Below, in pieces: positions 51,627-59,772 of a DNA stretch of 64,000 bases. Position 1 is the first letter of the stretch; each line of letters opens with the position of its first letter. Source of the DNA: Roseiarcus sp037446355 (GTDB lineage Bacteria > Pseudomonadota > Alphaproteobacteria > Rhizobiales > Beijerinckiaceae); NCBI GenBank assembly GCA_037446355.1, contig JBBIIT010000011.1:1-64000 (forward strand), read 5' to 3'. The translations under genes were made by a program, and so were the position numbers. The notes beneath the pieces were generated by a model. That model worked only from the letters and a program-made list of their open reading frames with translations. It searched no databases and was not told where the DNA came from.

Positions 51627-53909
51627 ATGAATGCGTTACTCCACGACTTCTTGACGCAGAGCGAAGAGCAGCGCGAAGCCGCCGCCTCGCTGGCGGCGCG
51701 TCTCGAACTGGAATCTTCCGACCCGCGCGTCGAGGCTGGGCTGTTCGGCTACTTTCACGCGATCAAGGGGGCGGCGGAATTCCTGGGCCTGACCCGGCTC
51801 GAAGCGATCGCCCGCTTCGGCGAGCGTTTGATCGAGAAGCTGCGCAAGGGCGAGGCGCGGAGCGAGGAAATCGCGCCGTGGGCGAAAATCGCCATCAAAC
51901 GCATCGAATTCGTACAGCGAGCGCTCGCAGCGCAAGCGGGCGAACCTCCCGGCGACGACGCCGACCTTCGCGACGCCTTCGCGCGCTTGTCCGCGGACGC
52001 GCTCGCCGCCAACCCTGACGACGCACTCGCGCCCCTCGGCGAGGCTGGGTTCGGCGCCGAAACGCTCCCGCCCGGGCGCCATGGCGAATCCGTGCGGGTC
52101 CCGACCTTGACCTTAGAGCGGATCACGACCTCCCTCGCTGAGCTCGCGATGGCCCGCGATCAACTCGTCGAGGCGGCGCGGGCGCGCGCGGACGAACCGA
52201 TTCCGGCGAGCTTGCGACGGCTTTGCGAAGTCGTGGCGGACATCGGCGCGAGCGTCGTCTCGGCCCGCGCGACGCCGATCGGGCGCCTGTTCGCGGGCCT
52301 GCTGGACAGCGCGCGTTTGGCTTCGCTGGCTATGGAAAGGCCGGCCCGGCTCCTGGTTGAGGGCGGCGACACGGTGATTGAAGGCGCTCACGTCGAAATC
52401 CTGCGCGAATCTCTGCGCGAACTGATTCTCATCGCGATCGAGCATTGCCTCGATGCGCCCGCGGAACGGCGCGCCCTCGGGAAACCGGAGGAAGGTCGGA
52501 TCACCTTGACCGCGCGCGCGCGCCGTGGGCTCGTGACAATCGAGATCGCCGACGACGGGCGCGGCTTCGACGCGATTGGCGATGGCGCGGCGCTGCGCTC
52601 CGTTTCCGAGAAAATAGGAGAATTGGGCGGCGAATTCATGCTGATCGGCGGTCCGGGCCGCAGGGCCAAGGCCGCGCTGACGCTTCCGATTCGTCAGCCG
52701 ATCGCGACCACGTTCATCGTCAGCGCGGGGGATGAGCGCTACGCGGTGTTTCGCCGCGACGTCGAAGAAACGCTCGATCTCAGCCTCGTTCCCGAAGGCT
52801 CGCTCATCTGCGCGGAGGGCGAGCTATTCCTGGCGACGCCCGAGGGCGTGCTTCCGGCCGTGAATTTGCGCCGCCTGCTCGGCGCGACCGACGCGCCGAC
52901 GCCCAATCCCGCGCCGGGCATGGCGCTGAAGCTGCGCTTCGGCGCCCGCGTTTTTTGGCTGATCGTCGAAGAAATCGTTGCGGTGCGCGATCTCGCGCCG
53001 GCGCCGCTGCCCTCGCCCTTGCAATCGTTGTCGCTGTTCGCCGGGACCGCCATTCTCGGCGACGGCTCGGTGGTGCTCGTCCTCGATCGAGCCGGGCTCG
53101 CCGGCGAACTCGGCCTGCCGAAATCCGATTGGTTGGGCCCCGCGCGGGCCGCGGATCTCGAAGCGGATGCTTCATTGGTCAATGCCGTACTATTCCGTTC
53201 GCGCGACGCGGCCCTGCGCGCGGCGCCGCTCCGGGCGATTGAGCGCATCGCGAGTTTCGACGCCGCGGACGTGCGCCACGACGCCGAGGCGCTCAGCATC
53301 GCCGTGGACGGACGCTGGCTGCCGCTGGTCGCCTTGCCCGAAACGCCCTGGGAGCGCGCGCGCCCTGGCGCCGCCAAAGCCCTGATCCTTCGCGACGGCG
53401 AGGACCGGCTCGCGCTTTGGGTCGAGGAAATCGTCGATCTGCTCGAACAGAAGCCCGAGGCGCTTCGCGCTACGGCGCTGGAGCGGATCGATCCGGCGCG
53501 CCTGTTCGAACGTCGCCGTCAAGTTCGGCGCGCCAGTGACGGACCAAAAGGAAATCGCGTGCTGTTTATCGGGCCGTCGGAATTCTTCCGCGAAATCGTC
53601 GAAGTCGCGCTGCGCGAAAACGGCTATGAGGTCGTCGCGGTTCGCGAAAGCGAAAAGGCGATGGAACGACTTGCGGGCGACCCTGGTTTGGCCGCGGTTT
53701 TGTTCAGCGACGAAAGCTCGGCCGGGCGCGTCGAAGCGTTCGCCCGGCAGCTTCGCGCCCTTGCAACGGGATCGCCGCCCGCGCTAATCGCGCTGACCGA
53801 CAATCGCGAGCTTGTCGGGTTTGATGCTCAGGTCGACAGATTCGACCGCGCCGGTTTGTTGAAGGCCCTTCGGGATCTTTGCCCCCCTCGATCGGGGGTC
53901 GCGGCATGA
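51627..53909 (+). CDS. Degenerate CheA-like protein with Hpt, ATPase-like, CheW-like and receiver-like parts
   Basis: This 760-residue protein has an Hpt domain with candidate phospho-His44 (YFHAIKGAAEFLGL), a P3-like dimer helix (about 155-240), an ATPase-like region (about 255-355), CheW-like modules (about 360-500 and a second to about 615), and a receiver-like C-terminus (about 643-755). The ATPase keeps the DDGRGFD box (309-315) but the conserved Asn of the N-box is Ile (about I269) and the glycine-rich lid is lost. The receiver lacks the acidic pair (IGPSE) and the final Lys. Kinase activity is doubtful. The ATGA overlap with cheW shows coupling. Confidence 0.85.
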   Translation: MNALLHDFLTQSEEQREAAASLAARLELESSDPRVEAGLFGYFHAIKGAAEFLGLTRLEAIARFGERLIEKLRKGEARSEEIAPWAKIAIKRIEFVQRALAAQAGEPPGDDADLRDAFARLSADALAANPDDALAPLGEAGFGAETLPPGRHGESVRVPTLTLERITTSLAELAMARDQLVEAARARADEPIPASLRRLCEVVADIGASVVSARATPIGRLFAGLLDSARLASLAMERPARLLVEGGDTVIEGAHVEILRESLRELILIAIEHCLDAPAERRALGKPEEGRITLTARARRGLVTIEIADDGRGFDAIGDGAALRSVSEKIGELGGEFMLIGGPGRRAKAALTLPIRQPIATTFIVSAGDERYAVFRRDVEETLDLSLVPEGSLICAEGELFLATPEGVLPAVNLRRLLGATDAPTPNPAPGMALKLRFGARVFWLIVEEIVAVRDLAPAPLPSPLQSLSLFAGTAILGDGSVVLVLDRAGLAGELGLPKSDWLGPARAADLEADASLVNAVLFRSRDAALRAAPLRAIERIASFDAADVRHDAEALSIAVDGRWLPLVALPETPWERARPGAAKALILRDGEDRLALWVEEIVDLLEQKPEALRATALERIDPARLFERRRQVRRASDGPKGNRVLFIGPSEFFREIVEVALRENGYEVVAVRESEKAMERLAGDPGLAAVLFSDESSAGRVEAFARQLRALATGSPPALIALTDNRELVGFDAQVDRFDRAGLLKALRDLCPPRSGVAA

Positions 53910-54406
53910 ACACGGCCTTGCCCATCGGCCAAGACGATCGGGAATCGCGGCGCGCGTTTCTGACCCTGCGCGAGCGGGGCGCGCGCTATGCGTTGCCAAT
54001 TGATTGCGTGCGATCGGTGTTTCGGCTGGGGCGCGTGACGAGGGCGCCTCGGGCGCCCTCGCACGTGATCGGCCTCGCCAATCCTTTCGGCGCCGCAATG
54101 GCGGTGGTCTCGCTCGCGCGCCGCTTGGAGCCGGAGCTTGGCGAGCGGGAGACTTCGTCGCTCGCGATCGCGCTCGTCGTCGACGACCAGACCTTCGCGT
54201 TGGCGGTGGAATCGGTCGAGGGCGTAATTCACTCGCCGCAGACCGGGTTCGCGGCCGCCCCCGGCGTCGAGGATCCCGAGCCGCCCGGTCTCCTGGAGGG
54301 TCTCGTCCGCCACGACGACGGGAGCCTATGGCCGATCCTCCGTCCGCTGCGCCTGCTGGCGTTGAGCCCGCGCGGCGGCGACGTCGCGTCCCGAATTTCA
54401 CGTTAA
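53906..54406 (+). CDS. CheW-like adaptor protein
   Basis: The 166-residue CheW-domain protein has the paired beta-barrel pattern with YALPIDCVRSVFRLGRVTRAPRAPSHVIGLANPFGAAMAVVSLARRL. It would normally couple receptors to a CheA-type kinase. The start codon at 53906 overlaps the CheA-like stop by ATGA. It is the third gene of a chpT-cheA-cheW-cheY block. Sequence identity to housekeeping CheW looks weak, so its partner may be specific. Confidence 0.82.
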   Translation: MNTALPIGQDDRESRRAFLTLRERGARYALPIDCVRSVFRLGRVTRAPRAPSHVIGLANPFGAAMAVVSLARRLEPELGERETSSLAIALVVDDQTFALAVESVEGVIHSPQTGFAAAPGVEDPEPPGLLEGLVRHDDGSLWPILRPLRLLALSPRGGDVASRISR

Positions 54407-54424
54407 GCTTGGAGAAAATGGAAA

Positions 54425-54790
54425 ATGAAACAGGTTCTCGTCGTCGACGACTCGCCCGTCGTGCGTAAGATCACCCGTCGCATTCTCGAAAACTTGAGGC
54501 TTCGCACGTCCGAGGCGGTCGACGGCCGGCAGGCGCTTGCGGCCTGCTCGTTCGTGATGCCTGACGCCATCTTCGTCGACGCCAACATGCCGGTGCTCGA
54601 CGGATTTGAATTCCTGAAGGAAGTGCGCCGGATGCCGGGCGGCGAAAAGCCGAAGATCTTATTCTGCACCATCGAACACGACGTCTCGCAGATCGCGCGC
54701 GCGATGCACGCCGGCGCGGACGACTTCATCATGAAGCCCTTCGACCGTGAGGCCGTTCAGTCGAAATTCGAGGCGCTCGGCCTCTGCTGA
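54425..54790 (+). CDS. Single-domain response regulator (CheY-like)
   Basis: The 121-residue receiver has the acidic pair VVDDS (D8, D9), phospho-acceptor Asp in AIFVDANMPVLDG, a conserved Thr in ILFCTIEHD and Lys in IMKPFDRE. Without an output domain it could act as a CheY or as a phosphate sink, perhaps served by the ChpT upstream. It lies 18 bases downstream of the CheW gene in the same operon. All key residues are intact, unlike the receiver in the adjacent CheA-like protein. Confidence 0.9.
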   Translation: MKQVLVVDDSPVVRKITRRILENLRLRTSEAVDGRQALAACSFVMPDAIFVDANMPVLDGFEFLKEVRRMPGGEKPKILFCTIEHDVSQIARAMHAGADDFIMKPFDREAVQSKFEALGLC

Positions 54791-54803
54791 TGCGACCGCC
54801 GCC

Positions 54804-55763
54804 CTATTCGCCGGGCGCTTTGTCGGGATCGACGGGCGCCGACGCGTCGTCCTCGCCATTGCCGCCCGGGTGAAATCCATAGGGCGAACGCAACCGGCGG
54901 CGACGCCCCCGGCCGGGGAAGCGCCCCTCGGCCGACGATTCGCCCTGCGCGGCTAGCGCTTCGGGCGCTTCGTTCATTACCGGACCGGTTTCGACGCTCA
55001 GAGGTAGCGGCTCGGCGCTCTCGGCGCCGACATTGACGCGCGGGGCGGCGGTAATGAATGAAGGCAACGCCGTCGGCGCCCCCGCGTCGATCGCAGGCGC
55101 CGTTTCGCGGAAATTCGATTCGCGTTGCGAATTTTGGTCGCGATAGGGGCGGAACTCGCGCGGCCGCCCGTCGTTCGGGCCGCGATTGTCCCGCTGACCT
55201 TCCTGCCGTTCGTGGAACGGGCGGTCCTGTCGCGGGCCGCGATCCGGCTGGCGATTGTGGCGGGGTTGGAAATTGTTGCGATCCTGCGAATTCTGCCGAT
55301 CGGGCTCATAAGGTTGGCGCTCGCCAAGGCCATATTGCGGCGCGTTGACGCCAGGATTGGGTTGCGGCTGCTGAAACGGCTGCTGCGCCGGCGCATAAGG
55401 GGCGGGCGCGCGTTCGGGCGGCGAAGCGAAGCGGTCGGAGAGCACGCCGCCGTCATCGTCATCCTCGGCGTCCTCGCCTTCGCCGGGCGCGCGCCCCTGC
55501 GCGGCAAGCGCTTGTGCGGCCTGGGCGGAGGCGATCAAACGGAAATAATGTTCCGCGTGCTGCAAATAATTCTCCGCCGCGACCGGATCGCCGCTCGTAT
55601 GAGCGTCGCGCGCCAACTGGAGATATTTTTCCGCGACGTGATGCGCATTGCCGCGAATCTTCACATCCGGCCCGTTGGACTCGTAGGAACGCGTCAATGG
55701 ATTGGGGCTGCGTCGATTGTTCGACGGTCGGCCCCGCATCCTTTTGTTCTGACCAGGTCTCAT
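54804..55763 (-). CDS. DUF4167 domain-containing protein
   Basis: The 319-residue protein begins MRPGQNKRMRGRPSNNRRSPNPLTRSYESNGPDVKIRGNAHHVAEKYLQLARDAHTSGDPVAAENYLQHAEHYFRLIA, the DUF4167 signature. A long Gln/Asn/Arg/Pro-rich tail looks disordered and may bind RNA. DUF4167 is widespread in Rhizobiales and often next to prmC/prfA, which are not seen here. Function is unknown. It is convergent with the CheY-like gene. Confidence 0.88.
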   Translation of the reverse strand: MRPGQNKRMRGRPSNNRRSPNPLTRSYESNGPDVKIRGNAHHVAEKYLQLARDAHTSGDPVAAENYLQHAEHYFRLIASAQAAQALAAQGRAPGEGEDAEDDDDGGVLSDRFASPPERAPAPYAPAQQPFQQPQPNPGVNAPQYGLGERQPYEPDRQNSQDRNNFQPRHNRQPDRGPRQDRPFHERQEGQRDNRGPNDGRPREFRPYRDQNSQRESNFRETAPAIDAGAPTALPSFITAAPRVNVGAESAEPLPLSVETGPVMNEAPEALAAQGESSAEGRFPGRGRRRRLRSPYGFHPGGNGEDDASAPVDPDKAPGE

Positions 55764-56168
55764 TTTTTATCCCTTGCAGGTGTAGTCTTTAAGAGTTCGT
55801 CGCGGTTCGCCGGTTGAGAGTTTCGCCGTCAGCCGCAAGGGCGCGCCGGCGCGACTTGCTGCGCGGCTTGGCGGACCCTGAAACTGCGTTCGAACATGCG
55901 CTATGAGCGTGACAGGCTATCCCTGCCGTTATCATCGTATGCGCGTCGTTGGCCTCTGACCGACGCTTCAACGATCGTTAGGAAAATCGGCTGCTCGCGA
56001 AGTGCAGCCCCCCGTCGCCTGCGACCCGGCGCTTCCGACGCCATTTGCGCCGTCCCCACCAGTTCCCGACGCCCACTCACGCGGACCGCCAGGCGACGAA
56101 TCTGAGGGCACACTAGCCCGTTTTCGCCATCTCGCCAAGGGGCATTCGCCAAATCCGGGCCTAAAGAG
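55764..56168. other. Intergenic region without recognisable gene
   Basis: About 400 bases separate DUF4167 and the TetR gene. Short frames on both strands lack ribosome sites or family similarity. I see no gene, tRNA or terminator; a promoter for DUF4167 must lie near its start. Confidence 0.5.
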
Positions 56169-56819
56169 TCACGATCGAGCGCGGGGCGAAGCTTCGCAAG
56201 CGTACAAAAAGGTTGAAACCGCCAATTCGACCGACCGCTCGATTTTGTCTCGGGGGATCGTTTCCACCACCCGAAACAGCGCTTCGTTGAAAATGCGCGC
56301 CTTGGCCAGCGCTAGAAACTGATGCGCCGCCTGTTCGGCGTCGTCGAACCGCAGCGCGCCGGAGGCGCGAAAGCGCTCCAGCCGCGCCGCGAGCTTGCGA
56401 ACGCCATAAAGCGGTCCGGCTTCGTAAAAAACTTGTCCGAGTCTCGGAAATTTGGCGGCCGCGGCGATGACGACGCGCAAATGGGCGAGTGATTCGGGAC
56501 GCGTCATCACTTCCATCAGGCGAACGGCGAATCGTCGCAGATAAATCTCCGGATCGTCGCTGTCGCCGAAATCGACAAGACGCTCGGCCTGTTGCGCGCG
56601 CACGTAACGGATCAGCGCCTCGAACAATTTCTCCTTGGAATCGAAGTAAACATAGAGCGTTCCCTTGGAGACGCCGGCGACCCGGGCAATGTCGTTCATA
56701 CTGGCGCCGTCGAAACCCTCGCTCAGGAACACGGTCCGCGCGCCATCCATGATCTGGCGCCATTTGGCGCCGCCGTCCTGGAGCTGATCGCCCCCGCGCG
56801 CGATCGTCTCGACTTCCAT
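56169..56819 (-). CDS. TetR-family repressor of the EmrAB pump
   Basis: The 216-residue regulator has the N-terminal TetR helix-turn-helix (RTVFLSEGFDGASMNDIARVAGVSKGTLYVYFDSKEKLFEALI) and an AefR-like C-terminal ligand domain. It is divergent from the EmrAB genes. Two palindromes lie in the shared promoter region, at 56855-56876 and 56917-56933. It is therefore expected to repress both itself and the pump until a toxic ligand binds. Confidence 0.93.
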   Translation of the reverse strand: MEVETIARGGDQLQDGGAKWRQIMDGARTVFLSEGFDGASMNDIARVAGVSKGTLYVYFDSKEKLFEALIRYVRAQQAERLVDFGDSDDPEIYLRRFAVRLMEVMTRPESLAHLRVVIAAAAKFPRLGQVFYEAGPLYGVRKLAARLERFRASGALRFDDAEQAAHQFLALAKARIFNEALFRVVETIPRDKIERSVELAVSTFLYACEASPRARS

Positions 56820-56854
56820 CGCTCCACTCCGCTGGATGCGGCCCTTCGAAAATT

Positions 56855-56876
56855 GACCGAACCGTTCGGTTCGGTC
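56855..56876. promoter_or_regulatory. TetR operator 1 (near the tetR start)
   Basis: The site has outer arms GACCGAAC and GTTCGGTC around a 6-base centre. It shares its half-site with operator 2 and begins 36 bases upstream of the tetR start. It probably mediates autoregulation. Confidence 0.65.
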
Positions 56877-56916
56877 TTGATCTAGGCTCCGCTTGGGTGT
56901 AAGTCAACAAAAAAAT

Positions 56917-56933
56917 GACCGAACGGTTCGGTC
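56917..56933. promoter_or_regulatory. TetR operator 2 (near the emrA start)
   Basis: GACCGAACGGTTCGGTC is a perfect inverted repeat of 8-base arms around a single central G. It ends 13 bases before the emrA ATG, where a bound repressor would block transcription. Centre-to-centre distance to operator 1 is about 60 bases. Confidence 0.75.
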
Positions 56934-56946
56934 GGATTGCTACGCC

Positions 56947-58161
56947 ATGGCCGCTGAAGCTCAACAAATCGCCATCGACACACGGGCCGGCAGCGCTGAC
57001 GCAGGGCCCGTGGCGACGCCCAAGGGCCGCTCGCCACGACGATTCGCGCTGCCGCTGGTCGTGATAGCGGCGCTGGGATACGGCCTCTATTGGAGCTACG
57101 GTTGGTTCGTCGAAGGGCGCTTTCTCGTCTCGACCGACGACGCCTATGTAGGCGCCGACACCGCCATCATCGCGGCCAAGGTCTCCGGGCACATTGTCAA
57201 GGTCGAAGTCGAGCAGAACAGTCGGGTCCATGCCGGCGATCTCCTGCTGAAAATTGACGACGGCGATTACAAATTGGGCGTCGACGCCGCCAACGCGAAG
57301 ATTGACACCCAGGACGCCACCATCGCCCGCATTGGCCGACAGGCTGACGCGCAAAAAGCGACGATCGCGCAGGCCGAGGCGCAGATCGGCGCCGTGCAGG
57401 CGCAACGCGATAGCGCCGAGGCGGATCAGCAGCGCGCCGCGCTCGAATTCGACCGTTCGCAAAAACTCGCGCAGACGAGCTTCGGCTCGCAGCAGCGCCT
57501 CGAACAAGCGGCGGCCGATCGCGCGCGCACTACGGCGGCGCTGGCCGGCGCGAACGCCGCGCTTGCCTCCGCCGAGGCCGCGCGCGACGCGGCGAAAGCC
57601 AATTTCGGCGTCCTGAACGCCCAGAAGCTGGAAGCCGAACGTATGCGCGCCGAACTCGTCAACGCCAAAGAAAAGGCGGAGCGCGATCTCTCCTTCACCG
57701 AAATTCGCGCGCCGTTCGACGGCGTCGTCGGCAACAAGGCGGTCGAACTCGGGCAATTTGCGCAACCGGGCGTGCGCCTGATGGCCCTCGTCGCGTTGGA
57801 CACCGCCTATGTCGACGCCAATTTCAAGGAAACACAGCTCGAGGCGATCCGTCCGGGCCAGAAGGTGGATGTCGCGGTCGACGCGCTCGGCGGCAAGGCG
57901 ATCGCGGGCGTCGTAACGTCGATCTCGCCGGCTTCCGGGGCGCAATTCTCGCTGCTGCCGCCCGATAACGCGACCGGCAATTTCACGAAAATCGTTCAGC
58001 GCGTGCCGGTGCGCATCTCCTTGCCGAGCGAAGCGGTCAAGGAATTGGCCTTGCGCCCGGGCCTGTCGGTCGTGGCGACCGTTCACACCCGCGACGATAG
58101 CCTGCCCCGCCCAACCCTCCTCGGCGCTTTGGGACTGTCCAAAGAGGACGCGCGCCCGTGA
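56947..58161 (+). CDS. emrA: HlyD-family membrane fusion protein (EmrA-like)
   Basis: The 404-residue periplasmic adaptor links the inner-membrane pump to an outer-membrane channel. It has an N-terminal transmembrane segment (LPLVVIAALGYGLYWSYGWFV), a DDAYVGADTAIIAAKVSGHIVKVEVEQNSRVHAGDLLLKID lipoyl motif, long coiled-coil helices, and a beta-barrel region with ATGNFTKIVQRVPVRI. The ATG at 56947 is the first to give the proper cytoplasmic N-terminus. The last four bases overlap the next gene. Confidence 0.93.
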   Translation: MAAEAQQIAIDTRAGSADAGPVATPKGRSPRRFALPLVVIAALGYGLYWSYGWFVEGRFLVSTDDAYVGADTAIIAAKVSGHIVKVEVEQNSRVHAGDLLLKIDDGDYKLGVDAANAKIDTQDATIARIGRQADAQKATIAQAEAQIGAVQAQRDSAEADQQRAALEFDRSQKLAQTSFGSQQRLEQAAADRARTTAALAGANAALASAEAARDAAKANFGVLNAQKLEAERMRAELVNAKEKAERDLSFTEIRAPFDGVVGNKAVELGQFAQPGVRLMALVALDTAYVDANFKETQLEAIRPGQKVDVAVDALGGKAIAGVVTSISPASGAQFSLLPPDNATGNFTKIVQRVPVRISLPSEAVKELALRPGLSVVATVHTRDDSLPRPTLLGALGLSKEDARP

Positions 58162-59672
58162 GCGCGACGGCGGCCCTCCCCGCCGCCAGCCATCCGCCGG
58201 TCGCCGCGCCCGCCGCGGCGCCCATCGTCGAGCATTTCGACAAGCGACGGCTCGCCGCGTTCATCTTCATGGTGTTCGGGATGTTCATGGCGATTCTGGA
58301 CATACAGATCGTCTCGGCCTCGCTTTCGCAAATCCAGGCCGGGCTCTCGGCATCACAGGACGAAGTCACCTGGGTGCAGACGAGCTATCTCATCGCCGAA
58401 GTGATCATGATACCGCTGTCGGGATTTCTTTCGCGCGCCTTCTCGACCCGGTACACGTTCGTCATCGCCTCGGCCGGCTTCACGCTGATGAGCCTGATGT
58501 GCTCGACCGCGACCTCGATCGACGAGATGATCGTCTGGCGCGCGCTGCAAGGTTTCATCGGCGGCGGCATGATCCCGACGGTGTTCGCCTCCGCCTTCAC
58601 GATTTTCCCGCGCTCCAAACAGCCGATCATCTCCCCGATCATCGGATTGGTGGCGACCCTCGCCCCGACCATCGGCCCGACGGTCGGCGGCTATCTGACC
58701 GACGTCTTTTCCTGGCATTGGCTGTTTCTCGTCAACATCCCGCCGGGGATCATCGTCACCATCGCCGCCTGGACGCTGATCGATTTCGACCATCCCGACT
58801 GGTCTTTGCTTCGTCGATTCGATTGGGCGGGCCTCGTCGCCATGGCCGGCTTCCTCGGCGCGCTCGAATATGCGCTCGAAGAAGGCCCGTCGAAAGCCTG
58901 GTTCGAGGACGGACCGGTGAGCGCAGCGATCTTCATTTCTGCGACAAGCTCGGTGCTGTTCTTCTGGCGCGCGTTGACCGCGCATCAGCCCATCGTCGAC
59001 CTTTCGGCCTTCCGCGACCGCAATTTCTGGACCGGATCGCTGTTCTCGGCGGTGATGGGCGTCGGGCTCTACGGCCTCACTTACATCTACCCGGTTTATC
59101 TCGCCGCCGTGCGCGGCTACACGCCGCTGATGATCGGCGAAACGATGTTCGTCACCGGCGTTTGTATGTTCATCATGGCACCGATCTCCGGGCGCCTGAT
59201 GACCAAGGTCGATCCGCGCCTGATGATCGCCGTCGGGTTCTTCGGTTTCGCCGTCGGGACCTGGCTCGCCTCGCGCATTACATCGGACTGGGACTTCTGG
59301 GAGCTGATGGTCCCGCAAATGTTCCGCGGCTTTTCTTTGATGCTGTGCATGGTGCCCATCAATAATCTGGCGCTCGGCACGATGCCGCCAAGCAGAATCA
59401 AGAACGCTTCCGGCCTCTTCAATCTCACCCGCAATCTGGGCGGCGCCATCGGCCTCGCGCTCATCAACACGATCCTCGACAAGCGCATGGACTTGCATCT
59501 CGAACGTCTGCGCGAATCGGTGACCTGGGGCCGCGGCGTCGTCGACGAGACTCTGGCGCAGATGACGCAGGGCTTCGCCGCGCGCGGCTCGGACGCCGCT
59601 CTGGCCGCGACGCGACAGGTCGCGCTGATTGTGCGCCGGCAGGCCGAAGTGCTCGCGCTCGCCGACGTGTTT
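58158..59672 (+). CDS. emrB: DHA2-family MFS multidrug transporter (EmrB-like), C-terminus in assembly gap
   Basis: The protein is a 14-helix drug:proton antiporter of the EmrB type; about 505 residues are visible. Motifs include MFMAILDIQIVSASLSQIQAGLSASQDEVTWVQTSYLIAEVIMIPLSGFLSRAFSTRYTF (motif D1/A region) and LVATLAPTIGPTVGGYLTD (motif C, antiporter). A GTG at 58158 overlaps the emrA stop as GTGA. A 100-N gap removes the last residues, probably only about 15-25. It should form a tripartite pump with EmrA and an outer-membrane channel not in the window. Confidence 0.92.
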
Positions 59673-59772
59673 NNNNNNNNNNNNNNNNNNNNNNNNNNNN
59701 NNNNNNNNNNNNNNNNNNNNNNNNNNNNNNNNNNNNNNNNNNNNNNNNNNNNNNNNNNNNNNNNNNNNNNNN
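59673..59772. other. Assembly gap (100 N)
   Basis: Exactly 100 N hide the 3' end of emrB, the intergenic region and the N-terminus of the indolepyruvate oxidoreductase. The missing coding bases alone suggest the true gap is larger than 100. Confidence 0.98.
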
